Positions 41,643 through 47,274 of a DNA stretch of 47,274 nt are shown in pieces (the stretch's first letter is position 1; each line of letters begins with the position of its first letter). The stretch comes from DATLMR01 sp035634255. GTDB lineage: Bacteria; Acidobacteriota; Blastocatellia; UBA7656. The position numbers and the translations under genes are program-made. The DNA is taken from assembly GCA_035634255.1 (NCBI GenBank), contig DASQDI010000031.1, positions 1-47,274 of the forward strand, given 5' to 3'. Below the pieces are notes generated by a model. The model did not search any database and was not told the DNA's origin. It saw nothing but the letters and a program-made list of their open reading frames with translations.

Positions 41643-43856
41643 TTAAGGTTGGTAGGTGAGCTCGTTTGATTCCGAGCCGTTGGCATTCTGGACTTTGAGC
41701 TTATCGCCCGCCCGGATTTTCCTGCCCGCTTTCTTGGCCACCAGCTTCTTATCCGGGTCCTGATCGTCGTTGGCGGTCTTCTGCCTCTTGCCGTTCAGCA
41801 ATACAACCGCGCCCGACTCGAAGTCTTCGCCGGTAACGATCAATTTCTTGCCGCTGACCGAAGCGCCGTTTATCCTGGGCGTCTTCGTATCGAATAGGCG
41901 GAACGGGTTGGCTTTCAACTCGGCAAACGCATGCCATCCCGTCGCCCCGACGTGGAGGCGGCTGAAGAGCGACAGGCGCGACCTGCCGTCCTGCTGTGCC
42001 AGGCCGGTAGTGACCTCATCATGGCTCGCGGCGGGAAGACCTCTCCCGTTGGAGTTGCGCGCCGACCTCTGGGCCAAGCGTAATTGAGCGAGCACCTCTT
42101 CGGATTTGCCAGGCTCTCCCGCGCGCGCGTAAGCCACGGCCATGTGTGCAGTACCCTCCAGCCATACCCCGTCGCGGTCGTCGTTGAAATCGAATCCGAT
42201 CAGCCCATCCTTTTCGGTCCGGTGATGCATTTCGGCGCATCGAAGGACTGAGGGGAATCTGCTCAGCCCATCGGGCTGGGTTAGAACGGCCCAGGCCTGA
42301 ACGTCGAGGAGCAGAGAGTCCCGGTCGATTGTGGCCGCATCTTTCATGCCCGCGAAGAAGCACCTTCTGTCGGCGTCCCACATCGCCTCGATGAACCTTC
42401 TGGCATGGTCGGCGCGCTCTTTCCAAACGGGCTCGCCGGTTATTTTGAACAGCTTTGTGAAGACTACGTAGGCATCCATGTTGTGCTCAGTGCTCGCCCA
42501 CGGCAGCGTGGCGGGGTCGTTGGGGAACTCCTGTGAAGGATCGTCAAGCCCTTCGAACCCTCCCCTATAGCCGCCCTCGCCCGTGTTCCGACGCCTCCCC
42601 TCGATCCATTCGGCCATTAAGCGGGCAGACTGCAAGTACTGCGCGCTCCCCGCCTTCTCGTGGTAAGTGAGCAGACCTATTGCCGCCCAGGCGACCGAAC
42701 CTGTGTGGCTGCCCACCTGGAACCTGTCTTCGACCGTCTCCCCTTTTGCGCAGTCCAATATCGAAGGCAGGCGGACCACTCCGGTCTTCCCTCCCGGAGC
42801 CCAGCCGGGAGGCAGAGCCAGGTCTCCGGCCTGGTAGGCATTGCGTACGCGCCCGTCGCCGTACCTTCGGTCATGCGCCTGCGCGTACACGAGCGCGTCG
42901 GCGATCAGTTTTGCTCTGCGCCAGTCATCCGCATTGCCGCGGCCCATGAAGGCGAGCATCGCCACGGCATTGTCGTAAGCGAAAGCCACATTCCTATGCA
43001 CAACGTCGAATGGGTGATTGGAGACGGTGACGTAGCTCGGAATAAATCTCGGCTCATCAAGGCGCGGCTTGTTGTATTGAATATCATCCACCCAGAAAAC
43101 GGCTCCCGGAAGGTTGTTCGCCGCAGAGCAGGCCCACCCGAACCCGTTCAGCACGTAGCTGAGGTCCGAGGCTGAAAGGTCGATGGTGAATCTGGTCCAT
43201 GTTTTCGTCAGGGTGAAGAGCACCCCCGGAGGTGGGGTCCGCGCCGTCGAGTCCGGGAAGGGCGCGTTGGGGCTGCCGTCTTCAGGATTTCGCCCGATGC
43301 CGCCCATGAAAAATTCGACCTTCTCACCGCCCTCCTGTCCGCGCGCCCAGAAAGACAGCTCGGTCGCGCCGCGCAAATCCACCCCCGCATTCGGAGTGTC
43401 TCCGAAATTCAGGCCCGGCTGCCGGGCGTCCCCCGCGAGAATCCCGTTGAGGAAAAACCAGCCTCCGAAGTTTTGCCCCGACGTGTTGTGAAAGGTGTTC
43501 TTGATCGAAGTCAGGCCCGCATGCGGGTTATCGGTTGAGCACAGGTCGATATCAATGGCTCGCGGGTCGTCTCCGAACTTCGCAAGGGCCACGAAATGAT
43601 TGCCGCCTTCACCCGCATCCGTGTAAACGTCCAGGGTCCTGTGAAACCGATCCATCTGGTCCGCGATGTGCTCCAGCGCTCCGTCCAGGCTCAAAGGCTC
43701 TACAGACCCGCCCCGCCGGGGGCGCAATAGACGCGGCACGAGCCCCAGCCCCGCGGCGCCCAGCGGCAGCGCCCCGAGGAACTGGCGGCGGGTCGAAAGC
43801 CGGAAAGGAATCGCGGATTGGGACGTTCGAGGCGTAGAGGGGTCTCTTTTTTCCAC
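41643..43856 (-). CDS. Tat-exported glycosidase-like protein with jelly-roll and IPT domains
   Basis: The 737-residue protein starts at GTG 43856, with AGGAGG seven bases upstream. It opens with a twin-arginine signal (STRRQFLGALPLGAAGLGL). Residues ~75-270 form a jelly-roll carbohydrate-binding-like module (VDLRGATELSFWARGQEGGEKVEFFMGGI, TRFTIDLSASDLSYVLNGFGW) related to that in the caspase-like neighbour. Residues ~290-640 are a helical region with repeated WA/GD motifs (DNAVAMLAFMGRGN, GSVAWAAIGLLTYH, STEHNMDAYVVF, LLLDVQAWAVL), resembling six-hairpin alpha/alpha-barrel glycosidases. The C-terminus is an IPT/TIG fold. Catalytic acids cannot be assigned with confidence. It probably modifies an extracellular polysaccharide. 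Confidence 0.75.
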   Translation of the reverse strand: MEKRDPSTPRTSQSAIPFRLSTRRQFLGALPLGAAGLGLVPRLLRPRRGGSVEPLSLDGALEHIADQMDRFHRTLDVYTDAGEGGNHFVALAKFGDDPRAIDIDLCSTDNPHAGLTSIKNTFHNTSGQNFGGWFFLNGILAGDARQPGLNFGDTPNAGVDLRGATELSFWARGQEGGEKVEFFMGGIGRNPEDGSPNAPFPDSTARTPPPGVLFTLTKTWTRFTIDLSASDLSYVLNGFGWACSAANNLPGAVFWVDDIQYNKPRLDEPRFIPSYVTVSNHPFDVVHRNVAFAYDNAVAMLAFMGRGNADDWRRAKLIADALVYAQAHDRRYGDGRVRNAYQAGDLALPPGWAPGGKTGVVRLPSILDCAKGETVEDRFQVGSHTGSVAWAAIGLLTYHEKAGSAQYLQSARLMAEWIEGRRRNTGEGGYRGGFEGLDDPSQEFPNDPATLPWASTEHNMDAYVVFTKLFKITGEPVWKERADHARRFIEAMWDADRRCFFAGMKDAATIDRDSLLLDVQAWAVLTQPDGLSRFPSVLRCAEMHHRTEKDGLIGFDFNDDRDGVWLEGTAHMAVAYARAGEPGKSEEVLAQLRLAQRSARNSNGRGLPAASHDEVTTGLAQQDGRSRLSLFSRLHVGATGWHAFAELKANPFRLFDTKTPRINGASVSGKKLIVTGEDFESGAVVLLNGKRQKTANDDQDPDKKLVAKKAGRKIRAGDKLKVQNANGSESNELTYQP

Positions 43857-43896
43857 AGCCCTTCCTCCTGTCTGCTACCGACCCTGACGGGCCGGC

Positions 43897-45564
43897 TCAA
43901 AAACCCATGCTCAGGCTGAAGCCTAAAAGATTTCTGTTTTTATCCAATCTGTGAAAACGTATGAAGTCGTACCTGACCGAGGCGAGAAAGGTCGTCTTGC
44001 GCGCCCCCGTCGTGAAAAACTTCCCGTCCAGCCCGACGCCCACCCTGTAGTTCTCGAAATCTTTGATGCCGTCTATGGCAACGTCATGCTTGAAGGGGAA
44101 GACCAGGTGCAAAAACGCCGTGTGAAAAATCCCCCCTCCTTCAGGTATCGCGGGGTGCTTCTCTTCGTCGATGACCCTGTAGAGCACGGCCAGATTCGTC
44201 CGGTACTGGGAACTATTTTGAAAGGCATCGCCCTCCACGTTCTGGGTGAAGAGCGTCGGCTGGACCGTGACATCGAACGCTCCCAAACCCTTGAAGGCTG
44301 CGCCGACGAAGTAGTCGTCCCTCTTAACGTCGACCGGGCCGAATGATTCTCTGTCGTGGAGGATTCCTCCGAATAGATCGATGCCCCTGGTTTCAAAGCG
44401 GTTCTCATAGACGGATTGCAGAACGGCTATGGGCCTGAAAAGCTGGTAGGTGAACGTGCCCGCTATGATCTCCCTGTCCCTCCTAGACCGTGTCTGAGTC
44501 TGCTCCTCGATGCCCTGACGGACGTAAGCGAATTCGAAGTTCGCTTTATCGGGGCCGACGAACCGGGAGACCGCCGCGTGGAATTCGAACTGATCGACGT
44601 GATCGTTGGTTTGAGGGGATCGGTCGATAAGCCCCTCGCGTTTTATTCTCTTGAAACTGCCCCTCAAAAAAGTGTCGAAATAGGGGTACAGGTTGATCGA
44701 CCTTTCAACCGCTACCCCGTATTCATGCAGGCTGACATCGTTGAATTCGGTCGGGTTGCTGAAGTCCGTGATCTTCGCGTCCCGGACGTTTCGGAACCCA
44801 TAAAACGCTTCGAGGGCGGGCGCTCCTTTGTAGCGGAATCTGAAGTGGCTCGATGTTTCGACCGTCGCCTTGGTGCGGGCCATCCGTTCCAGCTCTAACC
44901 GGCTCAGAGGTTGATTAGCTCGGAGGGTAGACGAGAAGAGCGCTTCGGAGGTGAACCCCCGCACGTCGTCAATTCGGTCCACGTCTGTAGTGGACTGGGC
45001 GTACCTGTTGATCGTGCTGAAGAACATGAACGGTCTTTCGATAGAATCTCCGGCGCTGACGGGGTTGGACTTCCAGTGCAGGACCGGCAAGCCGTCCTCC
45101 TGATAGAGGGCTACCAGACCCCTCTCGATGCGGCGGCCCGTCTCCTCATCGACGGCCTGCTTGCTGCCGAGCTCGTTGAATTTTCTCAGCCCCTCGTAAT
45201 AGTGGTGCTCCGCTTCGGGGAAGAGTGGGTGACGCGCCCCTCTGAAGTTCCTGAGATAGTCGGCAAGAAATAGCTCGTAAGCTGGCTCACCCGGCGCGGC
45301 TCGTATAGCCTTTTCGTAATATTCCCGCGCCCTGGAATCCCCCGTCTTTTTCATCAACTCCGCGACCTTACAGAGGGAGAGAGCGTCCTGGGGATTACGG
45401 TCCAGCATATCCCTGACCCTGGTACGGATAGCTTTAAGGCCCTCTCCTCGGACCGCGCTGGTATCGAGGCATTCATACGGGTTTACCGGCCCTTTTGAAT
45501 TCGACGCTTGAGGCGAGGCGTACGCGGGAGACAGCAGGATCAGCATAGCGACAAGGATTCTCAT
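43897..45564 (-). CDS. TPR plus outer-membrane beta-barrel protein
   Basis: The 555-residue protein has a signal peptide (RILVAMLILLSPAYA). A ~120-residue TPR-like helical part follows (DALSLCKVAELMKKTGDSRAREYYEKAIRAAPGEPAYELFLADYLR). A long series of amphipathic strands runs from about 180 to the end, finishing in LLGFSLSMGF with the terminal Phe typical of BAM-assembled barrels. TPR-barrel fusions such as PgaA or BcsC export polysaccharides, and the linked glycosidase-like gene fits that idea (inference). It is the first gene of the operon; AAGGAG precedes the ATG by nine bases, and tandem dyads lie just upstream. Confidence 0.8.
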   Translation of the reverse strand: MRILVAMLILLSPAYASPQASNSKGPVNPYECLDTSAVRGEGLKAIRTRVRDMLDRNPQDALSLCKVAELMKKTGDSRAREYYEKAIRAAPGEPAYELFLADYLRNFRGARHPLFPEAEHHYYEGLRKFNELGSKQAVDEETGRRIERGLVALYQEDGLPVLHWKSNPVSAGDSIERPFMFFSTINRYAQSTTDVDRIDDVRGFTSEALFSSTLRANQPLSRLELERMARTKATVETSSHFRFRYKGAPALEAFYGFRNVRDAKITDFSNPTEFNDVSLHEYGVAVERSINLYPYFDTFLRGSFKRIKREGLIDRSPQTNDHVDQFEFHAAVSRFVGPDKANFEFAYVRQGIEEQTQTRSRRDREIIAGTFTYQLFRPIAVLQSVYENRFETRGIDLFGGILHDRESFGPVDVKRDDYFVGAAFKGLGAFDVTVQPTLFTQNVEGDAFQNSSQYRTNLAVLYRVIDEEKHPAIPEGGGIFHTAFLHLVFPFKHDVAIDGIKDFENYRVGVGLDGKFFTTGARKTTFLASVRYDFIRFHRLDKNRNLLGFSLSMGF

Positions 45565-45595
45565 TTGACATGGCTCCTTAAGGGCCCGGCAAATA

Positions 45596-45640
45596 CCGAA
45601 TAGATTCGGGCTCTATGTGCCGGAACCTGATAATTTCCGG
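45596..45640. promoter_or_regulatory. Two tandem dyads upstream of the envelope operon
   Basis: CCGAAT-AG-ATTCGG (45596-45609) and CCGGAA...TTCCGG (45620-45625 and 45635-45640) lie 32-76 bases before the operon's first ATG. They could be operator sites or leader hairpins. Confidence 0.45.
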
Positions 45641-46218
45641 AAAGAAGCTAAAGCCTCGATAAGTACCGAATCAAAGGCCGATGAGTCCTATTATTTATTG
45701 CCCCTATGGATACGATTGAACAGTCGCTCTTGAGAGTGAGCCAGATTCAGTTCACTGTCGTCATAGTTACTAAGACGGAAAGTGCGCGGTTTTCGATTCA
45801 TATTTTATTTAAAGAGGGGCCCGGTTCGCGCATCTCAACAGCGCAAACTCTCCGCCGGAGCCGCGCAATCTCTCGTTAAAGCATTCGGCGGCAACTGCAT
45901 TCCCCATAGATAGATCATTGAGAATCGTCCTGGCGGCCCTCGCCCTATGGCATAGTTAAACGAAATTGATTTAAAATTCAGGAGTGTGCGCTTCCGGCAG
46001 TCTTCGCGCGAGAGCGCCTGCCGGTTCAATCAGACCGAGTCTCGGCCTTAAAGGCCGGACGAGGTCCCTGTGAGTGTTCGAACGGTCAGAGGCTCAACCA
46101 GATTCGGGCCGAACTCAATCCGAAAGAGTTGCTAAATGTATTTAAGAATGGTGACACAATCCGCGAGCCCGTCGGGGCCGACGGCTCTTCACGGCCGCTC
46201 GCAAGGGGAGGATGTTAA
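45641..46218. other. Long intergenic region between divergent envelope genes
   Basis: I see no gene. It contains AT-rich stretches (around 45680-45810 and 45955-45985) suited to promoters in both directions. A perfect palindrome CGGCCTT-A-AAGGCCG lies at 46043-46057. The last 30 bases hold GGGGAGG for the OmpA-family start. Confidence 0.5.
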
Positions 46219-47172
46219 ATGAGATTTTACAGGTCAGCAATTTCTCTATCGATGGGATTAAGCCTGCTTATCCTGATGGCGGTCGCTGCTCCGGCGTACG
46301 GGCAGGAGAGTGGCTCCCCCGCGCAAGCGCAGGACACTTCGGAGAGGATCGGTGTACGGGCTGTGCCGAGCGGGCAGAAGACTAAGCTCAAGGGGAGAAT
46401 AGTCCGCCGGGACGCCGACACCTTCAGCGTCCGCGACGAGCGGGATGCCGAAACCATCGTGCGCCTGACCGACCGGACCAGCGTCAAAACGAAGGGCGGT
46501 TTTTTACGCAGCGGAAAGAACTACGATGTCACGAGCCTCCTGCGCGGGCTGGTGGTCGAAGTTGAAGGGCGCGGCAACGCGGAGGGCCAGCTCGTCGCCG
46601 ATAAGGTCCGCTTCAACTCTTCGGACCTTAAAGTCGCCCAGACCGTCGAGGCGCGCGTCACCCCCGTCGAGCGGGAGAGCCAGCGCCTCTCGGGTCAGGT
46701 GGATGAGCTGAACGAAGTCTCGAAGGCCACCAGGGCCGAGGTCGAGAGGGCCAACGCGGGCGTGGCCTCGACCAACGAGCGCATATCCGCGATTGACGAC
46801 TACGTCGTGCAGGACACGGTCTCGATCTACTTCAACGTGAACAGCGCCGTGATCTCGCCCTCCGACAGGCAGGCGCTCGACGCGCTCGCGCAGAAAGCGG
46901 TCGGCACGAAAGGCTATGTCATCGAGATAACCGGCCACGCGGACTCCTCGGGCAACGCCGAGCGTAACCGCATCCTGAGCCAGCAGAGGGCCGACGCCGT
47001 GGTGCGCCACCTTCAGGAAAACCACGAGATACCTCTGCGGCGCATCGTCACGCCTTTCGGTTACGGACAGATGAAGCCCGTGGCCGACAACAACACTCCG
47101 GAGGGCCGCCGCCAGAACCGCCGCGTGGAAGTTAAGATACTCGTGAGCCGCGGCATGGCTCAGACGAATTGA
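46219..47172 (+). CDS. OmpA-family peptidoglycan-binding protein with DUF5666-like domain
   Basis: The 317-residue protein has a signal peptide (AISLSMGLSLLILMAVAAPAYG). A small beta domain at about 55-140 (LKGRIVRRDADTFSVRDERDAETIVRL, LRGLVVEVEGRGNAEGQLVADKVRF) resembles DUF5666 or OB-type folds. A coiled-coil segment runs ~150-195. An OmpA C-terminal domain covers ~197-310: IYFNVNSAVISPSDRQAL, ITGHADSSGNAERNRILSQQRADAV and GRRQNRRVEV. The Asp and Arg that bind diaminopimelate in the family are in HADSSG...NRILSQQRA. It probably tethers the outer membrane to the cell wall. GGGGAGG lies upstream of the ATG. It is divergent from the barrel/caspase operon. Confidence 0.92.
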   Translation: MRFYRSAISLSMGLSLLILMAVAAPAYGQESGSPAQAQDTSERIGVRAVPSGQKTKLKGRIVRRDADTFSVRDERDAETIVRLTDRTSVKTKGGFLRSGKNYDVTSLLRGLVVEVEGRGNAEGQLVADKVRFNSSDLKVAQTVEARVTPVERESQRLSGQVDELNEVSKATRAEVERANAGVASTNERISAIDDYVVQDTVSIYFNVNSAVISPSDRQALDALAQKAVGTKGYVIEITGHADSSGNAERNRILSQQRADAVVRHLQENHEIPLRRIVTPFGYGQMKPVADNNTPEGRRQNRRVEVKILVSRGMAQTN

Positions 47173-47274
47173 TGGAGCGGCGCGCCGTTTTATGACCGCC
47201 GCCTCCGGGGCGGGATGAAGACAAAGACTCGGACCCGCGGACCGGCGGGGCTCGCCAGCAGGATCATTCAGTCC

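Noticed and set aside
45944..45960. Eighth copy of the CATAG palindrome (CTATGG-CATAGTTAAA)
   Set aside because: The half-sites are in the wrong order and spacing; only the half CATAGTTAAA matches.
45835..46029. 64-codon minus-strand frame in the long intergenic region
   Set aside because: No ribosome-binding site or domain; sits in AT-rich promoter-like DNA.

Overview
The window looks like a chromosomal segment of a GC-rich Gram-negative bacterium, most likely an acidobacterium close to the Blastocatellia. This is inferred from two MacB-like permeases of the ADOP type (one paired with a PadR regulator), a Hanks-type kinase, a Tat-exported enzyme, an outer-membrane barrel and an OmpA-family protein. 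No rRNA is present to confirm it.

Left end (1-4800): an AT-richer accessory region. It holds the 3' part of a pentapeptide-repeat/TIR fusion, a family of seven 20-bp palindromes that brackets a D12-class DNA adenine methyltransferase, an AlkB-type dioxygenase, a SAM-methyltransferase-like orphan and a small unknown protein. The gene for that small protein contains three DnaA-box-like nonamers.

Housekeeping block (4910-15780, minus strand): a colinear run reads ydcZ-like, nfeD-like, SPOR protein, lipA, lnt, prfB (with the programmed +1 frameshift), M16 peptidase, ftsK. Several joints overlap, which suggests one long transcription unit interrupted by a strong hairpin before ftsK.

tRNA-Gln/glnS locus (15900-25330, plus strand): an intact tRNA-Gln(CTG) with promoter and terminator is followed by at least three diverged copies of its 3' half plus terminator. 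The copies separate gene blocks: a secreted duplicated-domain protein; an ADOP permease; a protease remnant with PLD-like, RRM and unknown genes; and glnS. The layout resembles serial insertion at the tRNA 3' end, or decayed tandem tRNA units. No integrase is visible.

25331-32590: a secreted unknown protein, a padR-ADOP permease-HEAT operon, a small Cys-rich protein and a DHA2-type drug exporter.

32667-36554: a 967-residue protein fuses a complete Ser/Thr kinase to a complete UvrD-type helicase. It is divergent from a SRAP (HMCES/YedK) abasic-site protein, with a perfect dyad between them. This is the best candidate for an undescribed genome-maintenance or defence module.

36581-47172: a chimeric pseudogene (sigma-54 activator fused to an ABC-2 permease tail), an AtoE-type transporter, an envelope operon (TPR/beta-barrel, Tat-exported glycosidase-like enzyme, secreted caspase-like protease, small membrane protein) and an OmpA-family protein.
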